Part shown: positions 42,956-52,500 of the stretch, one piece after another | Layout: each line of letters starts with the position of its first letter | Position numbering within the stretch: position 1 is the first letter of the stretch | Position numbers and translations under genes: made by a program | Notes under the pieces: model-generated | What the model saw: only the letters and a program-made list of their open reading frames with translations | What the model was told of the DNA's origin: nothing | Databases searched by the model: none | Source of the DNA: CALLVY01 sp937899855 | GTDB lineage: Bacteria; Bacteroidota; Bacteroidia; Chitinophagales; Saprospiraceae | DNA: 58,987 nt | Reading direction: 5' to 3' | Assembly (NCBI GenBank): GCA_039820405.1 | Contig: JBCBQC010000034.1 | Location: 1 to 58,987 of the forward strand

Positions 42956-43972
42956 TTATTCCCACGTCAGGTCCAGCTCCACCTGCCAGTGCCCCTCGGG
43001 GTCAGCCCGGTAATAGTGTTTTTGGCCCGCTTGTAACTCGGCCGGATCGAGCCCAAATTCTAGCATCAATTTAGCACCACCATCGATTTCCCAATCGGCA
43101 TCGTACACCCGAATGCGAAGTTCGTGGGCACTCGAACCTGGGGGTCCATCAAGGACCAAGCAGCGCGGCAAATCCTGATCGGGGCGGAGGTTGTCCCAGG
43201 GCTGATGGCGGTTGCTGCTCAGGCGCCGTCCCGCCCGGGATACCGTGCAGTATACGTCGGGATGGGTAAAGGGGCTGGGGGCCAGGTGGTCCCAATCGCG
43301 GCCGTCGGGGCGTTGCTGGGGGAGCTGGAGGAGGTGGATGGCGCGGATCGCTAAGGGGCGGAGCACCGCAGGCTCGGTTCTGGGGGGACCGAGGGGACCG
43401 CTCACCAGTTGGGCCCCGGCGCTTGTACGCTGGCGCTCCGTGTAGTGAAAGCGGATACTGTGCAGGGATTGGCGCAATTGGCGCTGTTGCTGCCGGGCGT
43501 CCTGCTGAGCGTAATAGAAGGTGTAGAGCGTATTCCGGTAAAGGGTGAGGGCGACCAGTAGGGTGGGTTGGGGCTGGAGCAGGTAAAACATTTGGCCGTG
43601 GATAAAGCGCTGTCGGACCTCGCCACCGAGGGCGGCGCGAATGACGGCAAACTGGTTGTCCTCAAAGGCTTTTTTGAGGATGGGGGAAAGTTCGAACCAG
43701 CGGCCCTGGGCGATAAAGGTCCCTTCGTGGGGCCCCCGCAGTAGGTGGTCCAGGTGGAGCTGGGGATCGCGGTCGCGGAAGAGGGAGACGTTTTGTAGCT
43801 GGCCTTCGTAGCGTCGCAGCTTTTGGGGGCCCGGTTCGGGACGGAAGTCGGCGGGGTAATCCAGTTCGTAGTGGGCACCCTGGGTTTGGAAGTGGAGGGG
43901 ATTTTCGCGGCGACAGGCCATGCCTAGGAGTAGTAAAAAGAGGAGGAGGTAGAGGGGGGCTAATTTTTTCAT
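42956..43972 (-). CDS. Lipoprotein of unknown function
   Basis: The start is set at 43972 (338 aa), which gives a textbook lipoprotein signal: MKKLAPLY, a run of Leu, and the lipobox L-G-M-A-C20. Upstream in-frame codons would only lengthen the N-region. The mature part has LRRYEGQLQNVSLF, FAVIRAALGGEVRQRFIHG and LYTFYYAQQDARQQQRQL, and near the end a beta-rich part (ELRIRVYDADWEIDGGAK). I do not recognise a family. It is divergent from the actin-like ATPase gene across a 190-bp region that holds two AGATAA repeat sites, both pointing at this gene, and is probably part of the same envelope system. Confidence 0.72.
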   Translation of the reverse strand: MKKLAPLYLLLFLLLLGMACRRENPLHFQTQGAHYELDYPADFRPEPGPQKLRRYEGQLQNVSLFRDRDPQLHLDHLLRGPHEGTFIAQGRWFELSPILKKAFEDNQFAVIRAALGGEVRQRFIHGQMFYLLQPQPTLLVALTLYRNTLYTFYYAQQDARQQQRQLRQSLHSIRFHYTERQRTSAGAQLVSGPLGPPRTEPAVLRPLAIRAIHLLQLPQQRPDGRDWDHLAPSPFTHPDVYCTVSRAGRRLSSNRHQPWDNLRPDQDLPRCLVLDGPPGSSAHELRIRVYDADWEIDGGAKLMLEFGLDPAELQAGQKHYYRADPEGHWQVELDLTWE

Positions 43973-44012
43973 AAATCCAGTTTTACAAGCCTTCAAACGA
44001 AGGTGATGGCGC

Positions 44013-44086
44013 CAAAGTAGCGGGCCGCCCTTTATCTGTACTTATCTAAGTGGAAATCGCTGGCCGGAGGTTATCTCGGGTTATCT
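44013..44086 (-). promoter_or_regulatory. Lipoprotein promoter with two AGATAA direct-repeat sites
   Basis: On the minus strand the proximal site AGATAA-GTAC-AGATAA (44047-44032) is followed after 12 bp by TACTTTG (44019-44013), 40 nt before the start codon. A second site AGATAA-CCCG-AGATAA (44086-44071) lies 39 bp further upstream. In both, the copies are 10 bp apart. The proximal site and the one at 49447 are near-identical over about 26 bp, including the flank outside the repeats. Confidence 0.65.
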
Positions 44087-44134
44087 GGATAGGGGGGAAG
44101 GGGGCGACAAACTTTCTTAGCCGACAATAAAAGT

Positions 44135-44142
44135 TAAATTTG
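44135..44142 (+). promoter_or_regulatory. -7 box for the actin-like ATPase gene
   Basis: TAAATTTG matches TAnnTTTG exactly and lies 20 bp before the ATG at 44163. No TTG element is found at the right distance, so activation from the upstream AGATAA sites is possible. Confidence 0.45.
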
Positions 44143-44162
44143 TAAGTATTTAGGTTTGATCC

Positions 44163-46691
44163 ATGTATTACCTACCAATAGTCATCAACAATCGGCGTAC
44201 GCACATTTGCAAGTTGGGGAAACCCGGCTGGCAGGAGAAAGAGCGTAGTGTACCCCATTTTACGATCGACTATGGTGACGAAACGGGTAGTGCTACCGTT
44301 CTCAAAATCGAACGCGATGCCAAGTTTTTTTCCGATGCGGGCATTGCCGACGACAAGGCCCTGCGGGGAGAGTGGTTTGTGGGAACTTCCTACACCGACC
44401 CCAATGCCGTGGTGATCGAGCTGCAACACAACCCGGTGGGGCGCCCCCTGACGGCTTCGGGTGTCAATGCCGTAGCCAAAATGGCGGGCAATCCGCTGCA
44501 CCACTTCTCCATCGCCGCCGAGAGCGATGATTTGGTCCTCAAATTCCAAACCCTCAAAAACAACGGCCGGGAAACGGACGAACCGGCCCGTCGCGACTTC
44601 AAGGTCATCATCAAGCTGACCGCCACCCCCAAGCATTCCAACGGCATCATGCGGCAGGCCACCCAGCAAAGTTTCGAATACCATCTCCAGTTCCACTTCG
44701 CCCCCTCCCAAAAACTCTACCACCTGGTGCTCGACTTCGGCTCGGACTCCTCCCAGATGGGCTACCTCTCGCCGGACAACGAAACCACCTTTATTCCCGT
44801 CCCCCTGCTGCAAACCCTCAAAGACTGCTTCCGCGACAATTCCCAGGATTCGCCCGACATCGAACGCTTTTTACAGTTCGATTCCTCCAATCCCCGCGAG
44901 GCCAATAAATTGCTCCGCTCCAATTTCTTTCTCCGCCGCGACGGCGGCCGCTTCATGGTGTACCAACAGCCTTTTGAGTATACCCACCAGGAGGAAGGAG
45001 ACCTGCTCGAAATCCTCAAGACCCCCGCCGAGGTCGAAAACGAACTGGTACCCCCCATCATTCCCCCCAACCCCAAAATCACCGAACACATCGACGACAG
45101 CAATTTTTCCCTCCAACTCAACGGGAAAAAACGCTATTACACCGACATCAAAGCCTACATCTTCCGGTCTATCCTCAACCACCTCTTCCACACCTTCCTC
45201 GCACGAATCTCGGACGGCACCCTCGAAGACCTGGACGCTCTCGATCCCCTGGCCCGACCGGAACGGGACGACGGGCTACCGACGCGTTTGCGCGTGACCC
45301 TACTGGTGCCCAACATCTACTCCCAGGGGCGCGTCATCGAGCTGATGGAGCAATTCCGCTTCGATGCCCAGGCGATTTGCGATCGCTACGGCGACCGTTG
45401 GAGCATTGGCTTCCAAGGCATCGAGGTCCAGGTGCTGTCCGAAAGCGATGCCTCCTTCTTGGGCTTGATGAATCAACTCAAGGATACCCTCCAGGACGAA
45501 CGCCAACTCGAACGCGGGAGTAAATCCTTGGTGATTGATGGTGGGAAGGGAACGATCGACATCTCGGCGCTGCGTAAGGAAGACAAGGACACCTACAGCA
45601 GCATCTATCGGGGGGGCTGTGCCGGAGCGGGTGGGGTACTGACCTACGCCTTCCTCGAAACGCTGGCCGCCCTGGTGGTGGGGGAGAGCCCCTCGCGGCG
45701 CAAAAAGTTTATCTACGGGGTACTGTCGAGCGGCCTGAGTGAGCGGACCAAGATTATGAATACCCTCGAAGAACTCAAGGCCCTCTACGACGATCGTCAT
45801 CCCCAACTCAGCCGGGAAGCCTTCGCCAGTGATCGTGTACTCCAGGAACTCCAGGTAGACCTCAACCGCCACCTCGACGCTGACAACTTTTCCCTCTTTG
45901 GCCAGGACCTGATCGAAATGCTCCGCCGAATCCGCAGCGACGACCAAAGCCTGGCCGATGGCTACGGCATCATCCAGCAGGCCATCGATACCATCGTCGA
46001 AAACATCAACGAAGTACTCGACCGCATCGAACCCGGTAAGGATCGCGCCGAGCAAGTGGGGCAGTTCAGCTTGGTCTTATTCTCGGGCCGGGCCTTCCGA
46101 CTGAATGCCTTCCGAGTGGCGGTGGAGCAGAGCCTCCGCCAACGCTACGGTAATTTTGAGGCCATTTGGAACAGCTACAAAGCCAAAACCGCCTGTCTGT
46201 TGGCCCCGGTCAACGTCCCCACCGCCCTGCGTTGTAGCGACCTCATCGGCGAGCCGATGGTGCTGGACCATTCCCCGGAGGAAGCCCCCAAGCTCAATCG
46301 GGCGGATCGCTGGATCGCTAAAATCTTTCCCGGCAATGCCGAGAAAAGCCCGTCCCCCAGTATCGAAAACTTTTTTAAACGGGGCCTGCCCATCCGCGAC
46401 CTCCGCAGTACGGTCTGGATCGGTGGCTTTTCCTACGAACCCAAGGGCTTGCTAAAGGGGGGCAGTACCAGTGGCGACGTCATCTACACCGGTCAGGGCT
46501 TTTTGTTGCGCACCGATAGCGAAAGCGTGGCCCTGATGCCGCCCAAGCGGATCAAGGGCGAGGAATCGACTCGCGACGTGGAGTTGATCTGGCGTTCCAT
46601 TTTCCCCAACATCTACAACGAGAACAAAGAGTCCTTGCTCAAGGGCATTCCCGTCAGCCTGCTGGATCGGGCTACATTTGAAAATTCTTAA
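44163..46691 (+). CDS. Actin/Hsp70-fold ATPase, novel subfamily
   Basis: The 842-residue protein lacks signal and membrane segments. Three motifs of the actin-like ATPase fold occur in order: phosphate-1 loop LVLDFGSDSSQMGY (about 188-201), phosphate-2 loop SLVIDGGKGTIDIS (about 453-466) and an adenosine-type motif SLVLFSGRAFRLNAF (about 637-651). The first 180 residues form a separate beta-rich domain. A long helical insert (about 520-630) lies between the last two motifs. It is much longer than MreB, ParM or DnaK; a remote link to SrfB-type proteins is possible but untested. It is followed after 10 bp by a membrane-anchored coiled-coil gene. Function is inferred as a nucleotide-driven scaffold or chaperone. 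Confidence 0.75.
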   Translation: MYYLPIVINNRRTHICKLGKPGWQEKERSVPHFTIDYGDETGSATVLKIERDAKFFSDAGIADDKALRGEWFVGTSYTDPNAVVIELQHNPVGRPLTASGVNAVAKMAGNPLHHFSIAAESDDLVLKFQTLKNNGRETDEPARRDFKVIIKLTATPKHSNGIMRQATQQSFEYHLQFHFAPSQKLYHLVLDFGSDSSQMGYLSPDNETTFIPVPLLQTLKDCFRDNSQDSPDIERFLQFDSSNPREANKLLRSNFFLRRDGGRFMVYQQPFEYTHQEEGDLLEILKTPAEVENELVPPIIPPNPKITEHIDDSNFSLQLNGKKRYYTDIKAYIFRSILNHLFHTFLARISDGTLEDLDALDPLARPERDDGLPTRLRVTLLVPNIYSQGRVIELMEQFRFDAQAICDRYGDRWSIGFQGIEVQVLSESDASFLGLMNQLKDTLQDERQLERGSKSLVIDGGKGTIDISALRKEDKDTYSSIYRGGCAGAGGVLTYAFLETLAALVVGESPSRRKKFIYGVLSSGLSERTKIMNTLEELKALYDDRHPQLSREAFASDRVLQELQVDLNRHLDADNFSLFGQDLIEMLRRIRSDDQSLADGYGIIQQAIDTIVENINEVLDRIEPGKDRAEQVGQFSLVLFSGRAFRLNAFRVAVEQSLRQRYGNFEAIWNSYKAKTACLLAPVNVPTALRCSDLIGEPMVLDHSPEEAPKLNRADRWIAKIFPGNAEKSPSPSIENFFKRGLPIRDLRSTVWIGGFSYEPKGLLKGGSTSGDVIYTGQGFLLRTDSESVALMPPKRIKGEESTRDVELIWRSIFPNIYNENKESLLKGIPVSLLDRATFENS

Positions 46692-46701
46692 ACCCTCGAT
46701 A

Positions 46702-48756
46702 ATGTCTTCTTTTTACGCTTCCTCCCGCTGGTACTGGCTTCCGCTCTGCGGCCTGTTGCTGGTAGCTTCGCTCCGGGGCCAACCGGCGCAGTTGCAACCC
46801 ATTCTCGACGGGCTCCAAAACCAGACCTACTTACAGCTCAAGCAAAACAATGGCTACGAGCTATTGAGCCTACGCCGGGGCGTATTCCCCTACCGCATCG
46901 ATCCCGAGCGCCAAGAAATAAAGGTGGACTGGGGGCGCGCCGTCAAGTACCAAAAGAATGCGGATGATCTTTTTGTGGTGGCGGAGGGCGCCGAAAACCG
47001 CCAGGCTTTTGATGACTTTGTCGTCAAGGTTTGGGGGAAATTGGTGGTGGGAGAAGATGAGACGGAACAGCCCTTCACCGTCAAACAAGTCTACGCAACC
47101 TGGAAAGAGGATGACGCCAAATGGAGCAGCCGACTGGTGGGCGAGCAAGTGCCTACGGTAGTGATGCGAACGTCGGAAAAGCGGGCCTGGCGCAACCTCT
47201 CGCTACGGAATGCCCTGTCGCACCTCCTGGTCAAGTACGCGGGTGACGAGCGGCAAGTCTGCTACGTACAGGGCTGGAATCTCTTCTCGATTCCGGCGGG
47301 TCAATTGGTGGATCGGGTCAAGCAATCGGGCGAACAACTGCTGGTTGGGGACCCCTCCCTGTTTCGGCCGATCCCCACGGAGGTCGAAGCTCGCTCCCAG
47401 CAGGTGGAAGAAGTCCAGCAGGGAGAAGTTGACCCCCTACTGCTCTTGCTGGCCCTCCTATTGGGCATCGGGATGGGCTTTGGGTTTCGCTGGCTCTACG
47501 AGCGCCAACGGGCTGGCGGCCGCGAAAGTTTTGAAGCGGCCTACTTACGGGCCTTTGATCGCTTCACTGAGCGGGCCCCCGCCTGGACGGGGCGGGGTGG
47601 GGGACTTGACTGGTCCAAACTGGTCCGACAACAAGCGGCGGTTCGCAATAGCCCCAGCGTTTTTTTCAATCAACTGGGCGATACTTGGCGCGAGTTGGTC
47701 GCGGCGACCGTACCAGCGGGAGATCCCGATCTCCGGCGGATCAAAGGCCAAGCGGATCCCCAGTTGCGGGCCCGAGAAGGCGTGCGCTACCTCAACGAAA
47801 AACTGGGGCTGACCGGTCGCCACGCACTGGCCGTCCCCGCTCCCGCCCGTCAAGAACGGGGGAGTACCCCGCCCCAAACTTCGGTGCGGCAGGGGCTCGA
47901 CAAACTGGTAGGGGGCAAGCGCTTTGACTGGTCGGTCTTGCGGCGGGTGGCGGATGATGATCCGGCCCGGGCCCGTCTGGAGAAGGCGGCCCTGATTTTG
48001 AATGGGGTGAGCGACTTGGAGGGCAGCGGTGCGGATTGGGACCGGTCGATGGCACAGGTGGTGGTGGGCCAATTGAGACAATATCAGGTATTGGAGGAGG
48101 TGCTGCGGGCTGAGCAAGCCGATCGGGGAGACTGGTCGGAGGCGGCGATCCGGGCGGTGGAGGCCAAGGTGCCTCACTACCAGCGGGGGGCAGTCATCAG
48201 TCGGATTGTGGCGGATCGGCGGGCCCTCATCCAGCGGATTCAGGAGGACCGGGTGGCGGAAGCGCGGGTGGCGGATCTCCAGGCCCAGTGTAGGACGGCG
48301 GAGGCGGCGCACGAGGAATTGCGGGGCAAGCTCCAATTGGTATGGGAAAATCACGAAAGGTTTTTTCAACAGCTCCGCTCCAAGACGCCCATCGACAATC
48401 GCAATAAGGTCCGCACCGAGGACATCCGCTGGTTGGTGGAACAACTGATCGTACTGGCTTTTCGGATGATGAACCTGTCGGCTCACGTCTCCACCTCGGC
48501 CAGTTCTGCGACCTACCGTTACGCCACGGCGGGCACGGTGGCGGCCCCCGAGCGCGACCCCCGCATCCAACGCGAATCCGTCGATGCACACGAGGTGCCC
48601 ACCTATCTGGAGCAGCTCATCAAATTTGTCCGCTACTTTGGGCTATCCCAACTGGAAGGAGTCTTGATCAACGGCTTTGCCATCCATTCGGATTTGTTGA
48701 CGGCGGAGGTGCTGAAGATTGATACTTTACACCGCTATCGCTGGGTGGGGGAGTAA
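46702..48756 (+). CDS. Membrane-anchored protein with periplasmic domain and cytosolic coiled coil
   Basis: ATG 46702 (684 aa) gives a signal peptide (WYWLPLCGLLLVASLRGQ). An extracytoplasmic domain of about 230 residues follows, then one strong membrane segment (LLLLLALLLGIGMGFGF, about 250-267) and a basic stop-transfer sequence (RWLYERQRAGGRE). The cytosolic part is mostly helical, with a coiled coil (RRALIQRIQEDRVAEARVAD and following). The layout would let it link the actin-like ATPase, encoded 10 bp upstream, to the cell envelope, as MreC or RodZ do for MreB. No sequence family is recognised, so this is inference from topology and context. Confidence 0.72.
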   Translation: MSSFYASSRWYWLPLCGLLLVASLRGQPAQLQPILDGLQNQTYLQLKQNNGYELLSLRRGVFPYRIDPERQEIKVDWGRAVKYQKNADDLFVVAEGAENRQAFDDFVVKVWGKLVVGEDETEQPFTVKQVYATWKEDDAKWSSRLVGEQVPTVVMRTSEKRAWRNLSLRNALSHLLVKYAGDERQVCYVQGWNLFSIPAGQLVDRVKQSGEQLLVGDPSLFRPIPTEVEARSQQVEEVQQGEVDPLLLLLALLLGIGMGFGFRWLYERQRAGGRESFEAAYLRAFDRFTERAPAWTGRGGGLDWSKLVRQQAAVRNSPSVFFNQLGDTWRELVAATVPAGDPDLRRIKGQADPQLRAREGVRYLNEKLGLTGRHALAVPAPARQERGSTPPQTSVRQGLDKLVGGKRFDWSVLRRVADDDPARARLEKAALILNGVSDLEGSGADWDRSMAQVVVGQLRQYQVLEEVLRAEQADRGDWSEAAIRAVEAKVPHYQRGAVISRIVADRRALIQRIQEDRVAEARVADLQAQCRTAEAAHEELRGKLQLVWENHERFFQQLRSKTPIDNRNKVRTEDIRWLVEQLIVLAFRMMNLSAHVSTSASSATYRYATAGTVAAPERDPRIQRESVDAHEVPTYLEQLIKFVRYFGLSQLEGVLINGFAIHSDLLTAEVLKIDTLHRYRWVGE

Positions 48757-48759
48757 CCG

Positions 48760-49308
48760 CTACTTCCAGATCCACTCCGAGCGATCGACTACGGACAGGC
48801 CCTTTTCCTCCGCGAGCCGTTCGATAAAGGCGCTCGCCTCTCCCTCTTCCAACGCTCGATTGCGGGGCAGGACGAAGGTGTCGCCGATTTGGAGGGTGAT
48901 GAAAAAATGTGTAGCGATGGTCTCAATTTTTTTTACTTGATCCAGATTGATCTTGGTTTCGCCCACCGGGCTGTTCACCACCAACTGGTCCGCCTCCAGG
49001 GCCAGGGTGGAGCTGATGCCGATGCGTCCGACGTGCGTCTCGGCAACGTGTTTGGCGTAGTGGCGTCGGTAGTTTCGGGCGCTGTACTTGGGGTGGAAGA
49101 GGATCCACAGCAGGCCAATGATCAGGTAGGTGAGCACCAAGGATAGCGTTGCGCCACTAAAGAAGGCAAAGAGGGCGAAGGCAAACATGATGAGGGGCAC
49201 GACGAATCGAGACCGGTCTCGGGCGGCCTTTACCGAGGGCTTTTTGGAGGCCGCAAATAATTGGTAGGTGAGGAAGTCTTCCTGGGTCAGGGCATATTTT
49301 AGCTTCAT
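48760..49308 (-). CDS. YcxB-like membrane protein
   Basis: The 182-residue protein has two adjacent membrane segments (FVVPLIMFAFALFAFFSG and LSLVLTYLIIGLLWILF, about 35-72). A C-terminal YcxB-type PH-like domain follows, with TLALEADQLVVNSPVGETKINLDQVKKI and TFVLPRNRAL split around it. The function of this family is unknown. It is transcribed against the surrounding cluster; its stop is 3 bp from the stop of the coiled-coil gene, so it is probably independent of it. Confidence 0.82.
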   Translation of the reverse strand: MKLKYALTQEDFLTYQLFAASKKPSVKAARDRSRFVVPLIMFAFALFAFFSGATLSLVLTYLIIGLLWILFHPKYSARNYRRHYAKHVAETHVGRIGISSTLALEADQLVVNSPVGETKINLDQVKKIETIATHFFITLQIGDTFVLPRNRALEEGEASAFIERLAEEKGLSVVDRSEWIWK

Positions 49309-49446
49309 AACAGCATTTTCATTCTTTTACACGTACAATTTTAGTTCATTTTTAGCGGAATTACAACAAATCCCGCCACCCGCGCCATCCCCCACGAGGC
49401 CTTTTCCCCCACTTCGGTTGTATCCCTTCCACCAGTCTTTCCACTC

Positions 49447-49481
49447 AGATAAGCAGAGATAAACCCCCGTGGGCTAATTTG
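49447..49481 (+). promoter_or_regulatory. AGATAA direct-repeat promoter of the transpeptidase giant
   Basis: AGATAA-GCAG-AGATAA (49447-49462) is followed after exactly 12 bp by TAATTTG (49475-49481), 53 bp before the ATG at 49535. Repeat sequence, 10-bp period and spacing to the -7 box are the same as for the caspase and lipoprotein genes. The rest of the 49309-49534 gap shows no gene. Confidence 0.65.
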
Positions 49482-49534
49482 CCCCCCGAGAGTCGTAATC
49501 TGCTTTTTTGACCAAACCGCAAACCCCAGCACCC

Positions 49535-52500
49535 ATGCCCACCGTCTTTACGCTTTCTGGATTGCTCATCGGCACCCTGTTGCTCATGGCTACCCTCAGC
49601 GTACTTTGGACGAAGGCCCATTACCGCCGGTTCTACCTGCTCACCACGGCCCTCCTGCTCCAAACCCTCTTCGCCCTCCTGGTGATCGCCCAGTACACCC
49701 AACCCCACAACGGCGAGGTCTTTGCCAATGCCGATTACCACCGGCTCGAACACCTCGGCTTTGGCTTCCGCGATTCGCTCCGCCTAGTCGATTCCCTGGC
49801 CCCCACCAAAGCCCTCTGGGACCAGCAAAATGGCCGGGTCCACATCTACAGCGACTCCACGGGCAACGCCCTGCTGCTGGACCAGTACTTCGAACCCTTT
49901 TTCGTGGAGCGTGCGGGGACCTACCAGTTGCTCAACAATTGCTATCCCCTCGACGTCTCCGAAGGGCTCCGCCTCTACCGGGACGATCAGCTCCTGTTGG
50001 AACTGCGCATCGAAGCCGACGGTAAGGGCCGCGCCACCTACGAGTGTTACCACGCCGGCAGCGATCGACGGGCCCGCTGCGATTTTGATCGGGAACTGCA
50101 AATTGGCTATCCCCTGCTCGATCTGATCCAAAAAAGTGGCCTGCCCCTCGCCCCGCGTTTGGAGGAGCTGCTGCGCGCCTGCTACCTGCTGCGTACCCGT
50201 ACTGGCGAGGCCGACCGCCCACTGGGGCCCCTGGTCTTTTTCCCCTCGGCCCGTTTTCACCGGACGCCCGGCTTAAAGGTCGCCGGAGCGACTGGCCCCG
50301 CATTCGAATGCCGGGCCGGTCGGCTGCGCTTCCGCGACAGCTTGGCTTACGGGCAGCGCTTTTTTACCGGGATTGGGCAGCGCAAAAGCGCGGTGGCCCG
50401 GCTCGAACGGCAGGAGCCCTACACCCACTGGCGCTACGAGCTGCCGCTGCGTTACCAATTGCGGCGGGATAGCGTCAACAACCTCTTTGTATGCTCCAAT
50501 TACGAAACGGTGGCGCAAAACATTCTGGGGGCGGGCTTTTTCTATCCCGCTTTTGAGCGTCCCGACAATTGGAACCACGTCAATGGCGACCTGCGCTACT
50601 ACCGGGGCCCGGCGGGCGAACAATTGCGCTTTCGCCTGATCGACCACCAGGGTGAGTTGCCGGAACAAGCCCAGATTTTCGGAGCCAACGAGGTCTTTAG
50701 CCTCGCTACCCGGAATCGGGAAAGCCAGCTGGGATGGCACTTCCAAGTCGCGGATTTTCGGGCGACCAATCCGCTGCGGGTCCGTTATCTTTACGCTTTC
50801 GTACTCGGCTTTTTTATCCTCGCCCTGGGTAGCCTCTACCTCGTGAGCTTGGATCCCTACGATCCCCAAGTCACCCGTCGGGGCCTGCTGCTCGAAACCC
50901 AAATCTACCTGGTGATGGGCGTGCTACTGCCCATCCGCATCATCTTACAGTGGCGGATGAGCACCTTCCCACCCACCGAAGACATTGGGGTCAATACCTT
51001 TGCCTTGCTCCGTAGCTTTCAGCATTTTCGGTCTACAATACTGCTGCTGCTCCTGTTTTTTGTGTTGCGCTGCTTGCTCTTGCCACAGCTTCGGTACTGG
51101 TGGCGGGAGCGGTGGTACCGTTACGAGCCAAGCTGGGTCCAAGCACTCCGGTACTGGTGGCGACGTGCATTAGTGGGGGAAGATTTTGTGGCTTACGTAT
51201 CGACTTATTTGGGGGCGCTCTTGGTCGGCAGTCTGCTGCTGGCTTTCAACGATCGGCTGGTGCGGATTGCGCTGCCGGTGGGCCTGTATTTCTTTTTTTA
51301 CTACTACAACCGCCAACGCCCGCTGTCGACGCGTCCTTGGTGGCAGCCCAGTCCCTTTGTCCTTTTCAACGCCCTGGTGGCCCTGGTGTACCTCAGTTTG
51401 CGAGATGCGGGTTTTGCCGTCATCTTCCTGCTCTTTCTCCTGCTCGCCCGCGCTTTCGATCAGTACATCCGTCTGCGGGAGGGGCGGTCGCAGCACCTGC
51501 GGCGGGATGTTTTGCTGTTCGTATTAGCTTCCTTTGGGATGGCCCTGGCCCTGCGTTTTGGAACGTCCCTCATCCGGTGGACCTTTTACGTGCTGACCGA
51601 ATTTCCCCAGTGGTCCTTTGCCCTGTTGCTGTTGGCACTGCTGGCCGTGTTGTCGTATTTCTTGCGCGCTCTGGCGCAGTCCTGGCCGGGTGCCTGGCGC
51701 TACCGTCAGGGGGTGTTGCGGGTTTTTCCGGGGGGCTTGTTGTTGCTGGGCCTGCTCGTGGTGGTGGCCCGGGGCGACTACCTCAGTCGGCAGGTCGATC
51801 ACTTTAGCTACGTGCGGTTTCGGGCGGAGATTCAACAAAAGCCGATTGACGAAATTTTGTTGGCGACCGACTTCAATTCCAAGGCGGCGGCGGATGCCCT
51901 GCGGGCGGCGCAGAACCAGTGGTTTATCAATACCTATTTGGAAGAATCGAAGAAAAATCGCGGGAGTTATTTTACCCTGCAGGAGCACTTCAATAAGGGC
52001 GTCAGCTATCTCACTCAGACCACTGATCTGGTCGTCCCGCGGTATCTGATCGCCGAGCATTCGGAGTGGTTGGTCAAGTGTCTCATTGTCCTTTGGCTGG
52101 CCCTGGCCTTTTTCTTTTTCCACCGCCACCGCCTGGATCGGGGCCCGGCCAATTTGGTTTTCCAACTGCTGCTCTTGTTGTTTACCATCACCTACTTTAT
52201 ATGGTTGACCGCCACCAACCGCTTTATTTTCTTTGGCCAGGACTTGCCGGTGATCAGCCTCACCAGCGTCTTTACCCTCGTTCTGTCCTTCGGCATTTTT
52301 GTGACCATCATCTGGCAGGCCTACCGGATTCCCCCCGCCGTCGAACGCCGCTCCGTAGCTTCCCTACACCACCTGCTCCAATCCCTTTTTCCTTTCGCCG
52401 TCATCCTGCTGCTGGGCCTGATGATCCAACGCAAAACCACGGTGTATCCCAACAAACGCTTCGACGTCAACCGGGCCATCAGCCAGGTCAAAAGCGACGT

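Noticed and set aside
47545..48591. 348-codon frame antisense to the coiled-coil gene
   Set aside because: It is Pro/Arg/Gly-rich with no recognisable pattern; it mirrors codon bias of the sense gene.
49535..52430. Calling the membrane half a full FtsW/RodA homologue
   Set aside because: Only a short C-terminal-like stretch resembles SEDS proteins and I could not locate the catalytic Asp loop, so it is kept as a hypothesis.
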